Shown piece after piece: positions 51,950-64,000 of a stretch of DNA of 64,000 bases. Under the pieces are notes generated by a model. The model was not told the origin of the DNA, ran no database searches, and was given only the letters and a program-made list of their open reading frames with translations. Made by a program: the position numbers and the translations under genes. Position 1 is the stretch's first letter. Each line of letters begins with the position of its first letter. The stretch is from Diprion similis (Eukaryota; Arthropoda; Insecta; Hymenoptera; Diprionidae): positions 9,466,493 through 9,530,492 of the forward strand of contig NC_060115.1 of NCBI RefSeq assembly GCF_021155765.1, written 5' to 3'.

Positions 51950-54900
51950 CCTTGTTGAAAATTATTACTTGAAAAGTTCAAACTGAAAACGTTATATTAC
52001 ATACTGTTATTCAGTATCGGAATAAATCTGCTTACACATAACATTCTGCACTTTTCCTTGGCAGGGTATATTTTTTAAATACTTGGATGCGCTTTCAGAG
52101 GTTCTATATTTGCATCAAAAGCAACCGTACTTGAATATGAGACATACTCAGTTGATAGAGAGTTTCAACTATAACTTAATGATTAATTTTCAAAATAGCA
52201 AGTTGTATTTCAAATTACACCTCACGCGAATCTATTTAGTATGTGGCTAAAATAAGATAAAAGGCTAACTCCGAATGACTGTCAAGTATAGGTATAGTCA
52301 AATGGGTGGTATAACGCTAATGTGCTTGTACGTCTTTGTTCTACATGAATTGTATTCTAGTATCGTACGGCATCCGCGTACGTCATGACTGTGCATCGTA
52401 GTAAAAAAGTATTCTAACTTGTATGGAGTTATTATCGTTTCTGTAAAACGTTCTACAATCTATACGCGTGTGTCCCCACTTCCGCAACTCAGACTCATCA
52501 GACCAAAAGAATTGTGATCTGTTAATGCATAGATCATAGCCATGTGATCTTCCACTCGCCATATAAAATAACTAAATAATGATAGAAAGACTTCACATAA
52601 GTTCATAGACTTCTTCTTATTAGGTGTATATAATTATTCAAATGCTATACAATTCATAAACATCTTTCTTGATGAATGATTTGAGAACATCAGCGTTATA
52701 TTGCCCATTTAATTAGGCACGTATGAAACAGTTGAGAGTGCGATGGGAATACACCCAGGATCTAAAGGCACTCCATGCCTTATTGAACATACTCAATGCC
52801 CTTAATGCCTTTCTCCGTTTGCGTGAACATATATCACTTTTGGGTCTAACAGAATCCATCTTTCAAAAAATACGCACTTTTATTATATTTGATATTTTTA
52901 AATGGTCGTTTAGCAACTACTTGAGGACACTTCAGCTGTATAATTGTTTGAAGATAACAGGTTTATGACCTAGATGTGTTACAATATTACTTACTGTACA
53001 GTTCCAATGAAACACATATTATGCAATTTCTAATAATGAGAAATTTATCTTCACAGAAGGTTCAATAAGTTTATTCTGACTGGTTTAAAATACTCTCATT
53101 TCGAACTGCATATAATTTTTGTTATTTGGAAATATTTACAGAACAAACCAAGGAAGTAGAGTATGTACAATTATTATATTATATCTTCCTGCATTTACAC
53201 GTATCATACTTTTTGTCACAGAATTGAACTTCAAGAGAGGTATAAAGGAAAGGTACACGTTTGACCATGCATATTATGTCAATGAAGTTGTGTATAACTT
53301 TGTTGGAGGTGTATTGGAAAAAAAGTAAATTTTAGTTTCATGCGATTACACTGACTTGAAACATATTTTTATGCGGATATCACAGGCTTTAGATTTTTCG
53401 TAATAATATAACTTATTTAATATTTACCTCCTGTGTTCTAAACCTATCTCGAAAGCAAGGTATACTATTTGCACATTTTGCTTCAAAAATCAACACATGG
53501 AAATTATAGGAAGTACAAAATGCAGCTTACGTGTAAATGAAGCGTGTCTGAAACTAATAACTCAAGCTAAAGCCTCAACTCACCCGGATTAGTTGATATG
53601 ATCTTGAGATATGTAAGCTTTGTATTGTACTTGTTTTTAATACTCGTTTGTTTCCTATTAATTGTTCTCAAATTTTGTGGGATAAACGTATATGGTATAT
53701 GTGTACACATATACACACAAATACACATACACACACACCATCTTATAATAAAAAAAAACAGGAATCAAAGGCTCTCAATGTCCCGATATGCTCAGTGCAA
53801 GACATGATACAATAACTAACAATATTAGTATATTACAATTTAAAGAAGTAAAGGTTTTAATATATTTTCCTCTTGGAAAGAGGTTGTTGTCCATTTATTA
53901 ACGTTCCATTTATTAAAATTTGATTACGAAAACTTGAATATTATGTCTAAATTAGATACGTTTGGTAAATATGAGTGGGCCATAGATTGAATAAAACTAG
54001 AAATAAAAAAAGAAAACGAAAAAAAAAAAATATTTAAGAAATAACGCCAAGTAAGGTGAAATTTTTTTGCTTGCCATATGAAGAATAATTATTTTCTCAA
54101 TGATAATGTTTAAAATAAGACGTTACTAAAAGTAAAGACAACATTAAATGGTACTGTATATGATAAATCTGTAGGCAAGAGTAGTGGAGTGTGATTAATG
54201 ATTATTGTGTATATCTTTTTCGGAATTGCGTACAATTAAGTACTTTTTTTCTATTCTTAAGAATCTCATGTAGCGTACGATTTTTTTAAAATTAATTTGT
54301 AAGTTTGAATTTTTACTTGTGTGAATATTGAATTCCTTGGATCACAGACCGCAATCAAATTGTAGTTGTAACGCAGGATTTTAAACAATGTTTGCAACCA
54401 GGGTTGAAACATGAAACCTGAAAAGTCAGCTAAATATCCAACCATTGAACTGTCTAAGATTTTTCCAAACATAAGGTTGACAACTTATTCTAGTCGATCC
54501 GAAAAAATGATCCTGTGAACTTAGATTGAACTAGAACTTAATAAGTCTTCTCAGCTATCAACCAAAAACTATCAGACTAACTAAGGCTTTGACTAATTGG
54601 GTCATCTGTAAAACAATTCCATTTACTTACTTTTCTTAATTAAACCATGTAACTAATATTTTTTAAAGCAATATAATTCCCACATGTTTGCGGGTTTCAA
54701 AATTCTTGATGCGATTCAATAAAACTTTTGTAGCAAAAGCTTTTGACCCAATTCTGTTCAAATCATGCCGGAGAAGAGGCTCAAAAATAGATGATAATTT
54801 ATATTGGATCAGGAAATTTCTCAATACTTTTAATTTATAATTTTCATTGGTGTTCGCGATGAATTTGACACCGATGAAAATCGAATTATGTTAAAATAAA

Positions 54901-57900
54901 TACTTAAAAATAAAAACTAGACCACCTTGTAACCGAAGTAAATCTTTATTTGATTTTGATTTTATAATATTTCCATGTTGTTATTTGATAACAATGGACA
55001 TTTAGCTTTGGCATTGAAAATACTCGGTGCTAATTTCTCAACACACGTGTGAGATTAATCCAAAGACATCAAATAGAACTTTTCTTTAGGTTTAAAACGT
55101 TGAAAATATTGCAACCAACATGCGCACCGTTACTCTTCAGAATACCCTGGTGCAATATTAGAAGTACAAGTTATATGTCAATCATATCAATTATCAGACT
55201 CTCTAAAAATCTATTGCAGTGGGAAAAGTTAAAAAACTTTTTAAGACACCTCATAACAACCCTGACTGTCACGTGCATTATGTTAGAATTAACTAATCAT
55301 CACCGAGACTTTATTTGTTCTATTTCATAAGGGTAGCGTGTTTATTATTTGCTAAGAAAAATTATGAATACAGAACAACTATTCTCGGCTCTTTTCACTA
55401 TATGAAATTATTCACTGGCAATGAGATATAAGAATATTAACTTGGGCCAAATGATAAGAACTCCTAAATAATTTCTAGACCATTTACTTGCCCTAATTAT
55501 TAATTTTAATCTGTGATTTAATTATCATGTACATATAACGCTGGCACAATACTCAGTTCGTCTGTTCTTCACAAAATGATATTATCAATGTCAGTGAAAC
55601 TAATCATTTCCAATTCAAAATCTTCCCTCAGTTTATTCTTGCAGTATGCAATGTATGAATATATCTTTCCAGTAGATAAGTACTGCGCGTTACTCGTTTC
55701 AACTCAAGACAAAATTACGTAATGCCATTACTAACATGCTGCAAATACGAATTACAAAGTATTCTACACAACCCATTTCTCAATATGAAACGACGGATAA
55801 TTCAAATGTCACGTGCGATTATTACGCCCTTGAAAAACTCTTTCGTTGCTTCGTCTACATACCCAAATATTTTATGCGTACCATCGTACATCCACAGTGG
55901 TTCGTGTAGTTTTAAATAGTTAGAGTATGAATTTACCTGTGCTACACCTGAAAGAATATCATGTACCAATAAATGAATTGTGCACAACTCATCGAATGGT
56001 AGCAATGCATTTGTTTTAACATAGTTATGATAATTACGCTATGTTATACGTGGCATACTTTACTGTTACTGGGTATAAGAAACTTGGTGACAAAAAAACG
56101 TGCTTTGAGATAATATTGTTTTCACCTCTGGATGCAAATACGTTTACATTAAAGTAGGCAAGCTTTGTTTTCAAAGTGCAAAAATTCACAGTCAAAAGTT
56201 TTTGAAAAGTTGCTGACAATGAGTCGAAGTACCCTGTACACTTTTATAGACCTAAGGTTTTGACCAACGGGAAATGATGAAGTGATGATCTCTTTACTGA
56301 CTGGAACTGCTTTAGAGCAGCTAACTTTTCAATCATTGAACTGCTACATTTTTTTTTTTTTTTTTTTGTTTCGTTCAAGTACAAAACAGCATAGAAGTAA
56401 CTGTTGGACACAATTAGACGGATCATTTTATTTATTCTTATCATTTATGTATTAAAAAATAAGTGTAAAAAAATATACTGTGCATATTGTAGCAGTTACC
56501 TAGCTGTTAATAATCGTTCATATCGTGTCTTCTCTAATAGAAAGAAATTAAATATAGTATCTTATAAAATCTCATACAATCGTTCGGAACTTTTATAGTC
56601 ACGTGTTAATCTATAATGAAACAGTTTCCAAGTATAGAATTTTCAGTTCACTTTTGGATATGCAGTCTTCAATAGGATTGAAAAGGAAAATATCAAACAA
56701 TCTGATTAGACAAAAAATCGCGATTATTGAAAGAAATGTGTCAAAATTTTCACACAAATCAATGCCGTGACCATAACGACCTATCTTTACGCATTCAACT
56801 GTAGATTAATAAGATTAACACAATTCCATCGATTTTTGTTATATCGATTTTCAACTTACATTTCCTGTGTCTCTATTTACTCTTTTTCTTAGAGATAACA
56901 CGATCCTTTAGAAATGGCTCCAAATAAATAACAGTAATGGTATATAGGAATAGTTTACAACCCGATACTTGATGTGAAAACCCTAAATTTTTACTCTGCG
57001 CCGTTATTCCAAACAATATGAAAAAAGACACGGAAAAAAAAAGTAAATAATGATAAGTAATATTATTATATAACTAAGCAATTTAAAGTATTGTAGATTT
57101 TTACCAGCAAATCTGTAGCTTGCGGTAGTTTCTGAATTGAGTGGCCTTCATTTTTGAAAAAAAAAAACAAAAAAAAAACATCTAACAGTAAAAAAAAGTG
57201 TATCAAATAAACTGAGAAGTTAACTCTTAAGTGAAAAACATGCAGAGTTTACATATTGTTAGAGTCAAGACATTTTTAATACTTTAACATGTGTTGTATG
57301 CAAAATTTAGGTGATTCTTTTTTTGGTTGTCTAATGATATTGTTTTTTTTTTCTTAGTTAATTAGCCAGCAGACTATATTTCACTTCATAGATTACTAAA
57401 CTGACCATTGGTGCCATATTAATCAATATTAACTAAACTCTATATCTGATAAATATATAGTTTCTATTAATTTTCCATAGCAGTTGTATTCCGTATTAGT
57501 ACACGTCATATTTTGTTCTTTCTCAAGTCTGATTTACACGGAACAAAGTTTGCGAAACTTTTGCGATAAGAAACACAAAATTGAATGTTAGTTTGCGAAA
57601 ATTTGAATAAATAGGTGGTTGGCAGGAAACTATAATCAGAATCGCAGGTGAATATAAATGTCTCTCGTATATTTATTTCATAACTGCTGCTATTTCGCTA
57701 CTTTTAGCACTCCTGTAATTTCTATGTTTGAAATGAGTGAAACGAGATAGATTAAAAAATCGACCAAGAAATGAAATACAATTGTTATGATCCTCAAAAA
57801 ATTATCTATGTACAAAATTCAATTTTGATACAGTGAATCTGCCAACTGCCGAGATATTAAGCATGCATCGAATTATTTGACCCGATTGCATGGATTTAAC

Positions 57901-59905
57901 TTATATTTTAGATGAAATAAATTTGTAAATACGAAAGAATCTCATGTATTTAAACGGGATTATTTTATTTTCCAGCAAAGTGCTTACTACGTTAAGTTGA
58001 AGTTTTGTTTGCACGAGCTTAATTGTCGCTGTTTCAGCGTTAAACTATACAGTGACAAAGTGAATAATTGTTTAATAAAATTAGTAATATATATATATAT
58101 ATACATACTATATTTATTAAATAAATTCGTGATGGTAACCTGAACTCAAAATTCTGAATTGGAAACAAATCGAAGCGTTGAAACTGTTTCAATTTTACCC
58201 AGAGTTTCTAAATACACAGGGTAGAATTTGTTTTTGTTAGTTCAAAATTAAGTGTGATCAACTTGAAGTAATATTGAAACAAAGCTGAAAATGGTATTAG
58301 AATTTTGTAGCCTCAGGTTCCATTGCAATATACTTAGGTACGTATTCTTAATATGTGAAAAAGTGTCTCACTGTATTTGTATCATAGATCACAATGTTAG
58401 GGTTGTCATTTCATGGTCACCGCGCAAATTATAACATCCATATATAATACTCTATAAGATGGCATCTCACTATACAAGTTTAAGATATAATTTTTTATTT
58501 CTTTTAGTTAACCAAAGATGTTATACATTACTCTCTGTATCTGATCATGACTTATTGTACTGTACTGATAAATTGTGTGCAATCATAATTTGTCAAACGT
58601 TATAATTTTTACTTCGCTGGATCAAATCAATAAAAAATTCGCATTAGATACTCAATTTCTAAGATATTTCTGTTCCCATATCGAGTTTGGATTGTGCGTC
58701 AAGATATATTATTTAACTAATAAAACTACAATCATTCGTTACATGTAGACGCGATCAATAAAAAATCCAAATGATAATATATAATACCTAAGACAGATAA
58801 TTTTCTTCTTTCAAAAACTCAAAACCAATAAGTGATTGAATTAAATCTTATAATAAATGAAGTACGACCGAGAAGTCAACAGTACATGGAATAAAATTAA
58901 GCCTTGCTCTCTCATTCTATCCTCATTATCACTGAGCTATTGAGTAATCAACACATTTGAGCAACAGTATGTAATCCAAGGTGCTAAAATAGCAATTCAT
59001 CAATTTTCAGTAGAAAGGACGACCTGTAAGTCTTTCATTGTAGAAAAAATATGATAACAATCGCATATCATTGATAAAGAGAAAATATTCTATCTGAAAC
59101 ACTCATTCAGGACGTTCAGCTCTTCCCAAAAATAGGTTTTTACTAAAATTCAAACAATTTTAGACATTTGCAAAGAATTATGTCTTTAAGAGATTTTCGT
59201 AAAAATTTCAAGATCATTGAAAGAAGTAACTAATCTGTACAGAACATCTTGAAAAAAATTCATTAAAAACTTCTTTTTTTTTTTAACTAAAACATCGGTG
59301 AATCCTAAAATATTGATATAAACTTTCAGGATGTAAAATTTCCACAATCCGCGCATAAAATTAAATGACGAGAAAAAATTCTAGACAATTTTAGCAAGGT
59401 TTCACCCCAAATATTCTGTTTTGTGGTGAACTATTTCGAAATTTTTGTTAGCAAAATTGAAACTCAGTAATGCCGAATTCTTGTATTAAAAGTGAAAATA
59501 CAAAAGACAAACTCGCGTTGATCATAAGGGTGAAAACTAATTTTGGAGATTTCCCATTTAAAATGTGCGCTAAATGATCTCGAATACGATTGGTAGAAAA
59601 TCGAAGTCGGCTTTCACATGTTCCATACACGCGATTCGTTCTTAGAGATGATTACGCAGGAGTACACCTTTGCAGTTTCAAACACAGAGTTTCAAATCTC
59701 GATCGTCCTGCTTGCTGCCTTGCATGCGACGCGTTCAAGCACGCTACGTAATAAACAACATGGAGTTTGTGGTGACATTCAGTTTGAAAATGTGTCAAAT
59801 AAATCGATATCAGTGCAATAGGTTGATGCTAACATAAACAATCATGATTCCTATCCCGCGTATTAATTACTAGCAAAGATTCAAGTTGTTTGTCATCTTG
59901 TAAGA
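51950..59905. other. Long AT-rich spacer between the calpain gene and WDR19
   Basis: About 8 kb with no open frame over about 95 codons and no recognisable exon. It holds homopolymer A or T tracts (near 54018, 56349-56368 and 57157-57179), mixed TA/CA repeats at about 53690-53740, an AT run at 58087-58103, and a 14-bp hairpin at 54840-54881. Part may be 3' UTR of the calpain gene; the last few hundred bases should include the WDR19 promoter. Confidence 0.6.
58087..58103. repeat. AT dinucleotide microsatellite
   Basis: Short alternating AT run of about 17 nt. Confidence 0.8.
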
Positions 59906-62900
59906 ATGGCATCAGATAAGGTAGGTTATAAATTAATCTCAAACATCAAACTATTACAATACTTAATTAAAACTAATGTCCAACAAAACGCTTCGAAAGC
60001 AGATACTAAAGAGCCTCATTTATATACGTTTTAATTTTAAAAAATCTCACTACCTTTACTTATATCCAAACATTTCTGGATGGAGCAAAATGTGTTTTTT
60101 TTAAATTATAGAAACACTATTTTTTTCTTAAGTGAAGACGTTTGTAAATCAAAAATTAACAGTAAAACTGGCATCTGTCTTCTTGATTCTTTCTATATCT
60201 AATCACTATTTTTTCACCACTGTTCCAAATTTTTATCCTCTCATTAGTTCTGTTATTCAACTTTTATATATACAAAACTCAATTCAGTTTACACTAGCAT
60301 TGTGCGCGTTTCAAAGTGCGAAATAAAATTTATGTATATTGCCTCTTCCTATTGTGAATTGAATCCATTATTTCTGTGCACAGGTCTTATACCGCCTGGA
60401 CCAACCGCATGGTCCTGGAAACGTGTACATTGCTTGGCGCCCTGGCAACGGTACATATTTAGCTACGACCGGTTGCGATTCGGCAGTTGTGATATACAAC
60501 CGTCAAGGGGAAATACAAGACCGTATTCAACTTCCTGGTCTATGTACCGGCATGGGTTGGGACGCCGACGGAGATTTATTGGCTACGATTTCAAACGGAT
60601 CATCTGCTATTACCTTGTGGGATGCAACGACAGGAAAAAAATCGCAAATAGATACGGGACTAAGAGATAATTTAACTTGCATGATTTGGTCGAAAAAGAA
60701 CTGCACTCTTGCAGTGGGTACGCAAAAAGGAAACCTAGCGCTTTACGATCATATTAATGCCAAGTGCGTAAAATTTTTTACACAAAATAAAACAGTCGCT
60801 ATCACTGTATACGTAGCTTTCAAATTATATGAAATGTTATAAATATATGAAATTTTCTTTTTCAGACGAATTCCTATTCTAGGTAAACACAAAAAGAGAA
60901 TTGTTTGCGGCGCGTGGTCAATGGAGGGTCTCCTTGCTTTGGCGAGTGAAGATAAGGTTTTATCCATCAGTACGTGCGAAGGTGATACACGTAGGGAAAT
61001 AACAATACAAGGAGAACCATCCGACCTTCAATTTAGTGAAATGAAAATGGACCAGAGAATCGGCGGTGAAAACACGGTATGATATCTATTTGGTATATAA
61101 TTTCAGAGAAATTGTTAGTTTAAAAATACTCGGTTTTATGTTATAATGCTTTTATCACAATCTGATCCCTTTATCGTATTCGCATCTTTCAAATCTTCTT
61201 AAGAAACTGGAATTTAGTTTATTTTTGTGGTACACAAGGGGTGGATGCTTCCTAATTCAATTGTCGAATCATATCTTCAGATATTAATATAAAAATCAGT
61301 TGACAATCGCTCAAAGCAGTAAAATTAATTGATCAGTAACTACTAAGGTAGAAAGTATGTATGATGTTGGTGAAACGAGTAATTAGATGTAGAAAACAAC
61401 TAATAATGAACCCTAATATTTAACAGGTATCGCTTGTTGTCAGTAAAACAACGTTATTTTTATACAATGTTTTGGATCCAGACAATCCGATTGAATTAGC
61501 GTTTCAAAAGCGCTATGGTCAAATCGTGACTTACAAGTGGTGAGTTTATTCTAAAAAATGCATACGTCACTATAATATATCTAGTATTTGATCACAGAGA
61601 AAAAGAAAATTTTATATCTACATTGTTTATTTTGTGAAATGTGAATCAGGTATGGCGATGGTTACATATTGGTTGGTTTTGAAGCTGGCTTTCTAATAGC
61701 AATATCAACGCATATCAAAGAAGTTGGACAAGAGTTATTTCAAGTCAAAAATCATCGAGATTCTTTAAATGATATTGCACTGAACAACGTTGCTGGAAAA
61801 CTTGTAACATGTGGCGACAATACGTTGAAAGTACATAGTATACAAAATTTAGAAGAAACCAATAAAGTGATAACTTTGGCAGGAGAGACAGGCATCAGTC
61901 ACGTGGAATGGTCATCCGACGGCAGTATGTTAGCCGCTGCAACGCACGGTGGAAATGTTTTAATTTACTTATTGCAATTACCAAAAATAACCAGCGTATG
62001 TGGAAATAGAATTGCCATTCTAACGAGCCTGACTGAAGTGGTTGTACATTTATATATGCTTGACAAGGTACGTAAACTGCACATGAAGCAAATAATATAG
62101 TTCATAATTGAGTGGAGCAATAAGCAGAAAAACATATTAATAACTACAAAAAAAAGGATTCAATTCAAGTTACGAAATTTTCAGAGGTAGATTGTTTTCA
62201 GAATATGCAAATAATGACACAAATGAATATTTTCAGAGTAAACCAACACCGCAGACAATCAATACCCTGATAGAGCCATCTGTAATGGCTGTTGGGCCTT
62301 TGCATTTAGCAGCAGCTTTGAATAACAGAGTATTATTTTGGAATTTAACAAAATTCAATTATGATCATCCCGTACATTTTGAAAGGGATTACTTAGGGAC
62401 AGTTGAGAGCATATGCCTGAATCAAACTTTTGTTTCTGTTCTGTTTGACGGGAAGCTTCAGTTACACACTGTAAGTTTGCATGTTGTACATGCAAAATGT
62501 AAGAGATAACGAATTAAAATCTTGGCGTTTTATTTTAGATAGAAACTGAACAGGACTCGGCGAACGGTGCAACTGAATCAAAAATATTTCCACAAACTAA
62601 CACTTCGGATTCTAAAATAACGTGCCATGCTCTGTCACCTGACTTTTTAGTTTACGGAAATGATGTAAGACTTTCATCTCAAATAGAAATGCGGAATTTT
62701 ACATACTGAATAAACTATATTTACTCACTGTTTTTAAATTGATTGATTTGATCTACTAATTAACGACATGCTTAACAGATGGGACGGATAGTTTATTTCT
62801 ACTTGGAGGCATTTGATCAATCTAGCGAAATTACGCACATGAATGGGATCAAACAGATTTATCTAGATGCGAACGGAACACAGCTGTCTTTTATAGATGA

Positions 62901-64000
62901 AAAATACGATGCATATGTTTACGATCCGATAAACGAAAACATTATACCAATACCAGAATGTCCAGATTCAATAGAAGGCATTATATGGGATCAAAATATT
63001 TTCGAACGTGGAGTATTTGCAGTATACAATCAAACCATTATCGTCACTTATATTTTTGTGAAATATCATATAGAAGGTATGCATAATTATTAAAATTATT
63101 GACACCAGCCATGAAGATGTAGTTGCGCAAAAGGGTTCCTCAAGGATATAATTTAGCACTTGCTTGTGAAGTTGAGGGTGGCGGCAAGCAATTCACACGA
63201 GTTGAATGACAACGTGACACATTGAAAATTATTGCTTTTGCTTTGGTATGGTAAAGCGTTACCTTTACAGGTTTCTTCAATAGGAACAAAAATAAGAATA
63301 CGTAAACTGTTTTTCAAAGTAAAATTCAGAAACTATATCACATGTATCCTAAGGTTTTTAAGCTCGGTTGAAAACAAATTATATCCCTTGATAAAATACG
63401 AATTTTTAATATCTGCAATCGTTTCAACTTTTTATAGATCTAGAAAGTACAAAGGTACGAAAACATCTGATCCATTCAATTAGTTCTAAAATCAGTTTTG
63501 CAATATTTTTTGAGTTGCGCAACCCACCTCTAATTCTGTTATGCAAATTTCGACTAACTTGACTATTGAAAATTTTGATTACAGAGATTAACGAGTACTC
63601 TCCCCATTCACTTGTTTCAAGTTTAGAAAATAACAACATTATATGATTGATGTCATTATTTTTCAGGAAGCAAAGTGGTAAAAGTCTCCCAGACAAAATT
63701 ACCTGTGGAAACTTTACCAATGCTGATGTATTCTGGCGAAGTAACATTAAGTACAGCTGGTAGTAGATTGACGCAACTAACGTTATCATCACACGAAGAA
63801 ATTGGTAATATTGTTGATATGAAAAGAATAGAGGAAATTTTAGAAAATCACCTCGCATGTAGAAGGTTTGCATTGTACATCATTTTATCTATTCTCGAGT
63901 TTTCAGAATCTTCACATTGAAGTGACCATTCTGTTTTTGAGTAGGTTTAAACATGCCTGGGACGCATGTGTCAAATTGAATGATCGTGAATGCTGGAAAT
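59906..64000 (+). CDS. WDR19: WDR19 / IFT144, IFT-A subunit; 5' part, ten coding exons, runs off the window
   Basis: Core subunit of intraflagellar transport complex A, needed for retrograde transport and receptor import in cilia; the Drosophila orthologue is Oseg6. Exons: 59906-59920, 60384-60763, 60866-61076, 61427-61539, 61650-62067, 62237-62470, 62539-62664, 62779-63076, 63667-63865 and 63945 to beyond 64000. They give about 683 residues in consistent phase, roughly half of the usual 1,340. The first exon codes only for MASDK before a GTAGGT donor. Residues about 10-600 form two WD40 propellers; visible repeat segments include [23 protein letters not shown] and [18 protein letters not shown]. 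The last exon, [14 protein letters not shown], enters the helical repeat region, which lies outside the window. In insects the expected site of action is ciliated sensory neurons. Confidence 0.95.

Noticed and set aside
59820-59834. Possible RFX X-box upstream of WDR19 (GGTTGATGCTAAC)
   Set aside because: Ciliary genes often carry an X-box, but this match breaks the required pyrimidine/purine pattern in both half-sites.
1-64000. CRISPR array, bacterial operons or ribosomal RNA
   Set aside because: The genes are intron-split and eukaryotic; no regularly spaced direct repeats or rRNA sequence were seen.

Overview
The window is nuclear DNA from an animal. It carries two protein genes split by short GT-AG introns, intron-less tRNA genes with pol III T-run terminators, and AT-rich non-coding DNA with microsatellites and small inverted-repeat elements. 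Both proteins, the compact introns (mostly about 60-650 bp) and the overall layout fit an insect. A hymenopteran is my best guess, but nothing here proves the order.

Layout. Positions 1 to about 44,000 are gene-poor: I can support no protein-coding gene there. The segment holds a tRNA-Asp(GUC) gene on the minus strand (27037-27108), a degenerate tRNA-like sequence (about 26510-26595), an 802-bp near-perfect hairpin element (18316-19117), a second degenerate inverted repeat (about 21655-22080), a small MITE-like element (28778-28907), a hAT-like MITE (40599-40856), a 25-nt C tract (41395-41419) and several TATA/CRE promoter-like clusters. The palindromic CRE octamer TGACGTCA occurs eight times in this part, while about one would be expected in the whole window.

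From 44 kb on the window is genic. A tRNA-Arg(UCU) gene on the minus strand (44095-44167) lies head-to-head with a complete small optic lobes-type calpain gene (sol / calpain-D, CAPN15 family) on the plus strand. I rebuilt that gene as 11 coding exons (45015-51631; 4,080 nt, 1,359 codons plus stop) with every junction in phase. It encodes seven RanBP2/NZF-type zinc fingers, a calpain protease core with an intact Cys-His-Asn triad, and the SOL C-terminal region. About 8.3 kb of AT-rich non-coding DNA follows. The window ends inside the 5' half of WDR19 (IFT144, an IFT-A subunit of ciliary transport; Drosophila Oseg6), of which ten coding exons (59906 to beyond 64000) are visible.

The two protein genes share a strand but no evident pathway: one is a cytoplasmic, probably ubiquitin-linked protease and the other a ciliary trafficking subunit. 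I did not find a convincing new multi-gene system. The best leads are the long hairpin element, the CRE-rich promoter-like clusters, a structured patch at 15176-15269, and one zinc finger of the calpain that carries the ubiquitin-binding T-F/M signature.
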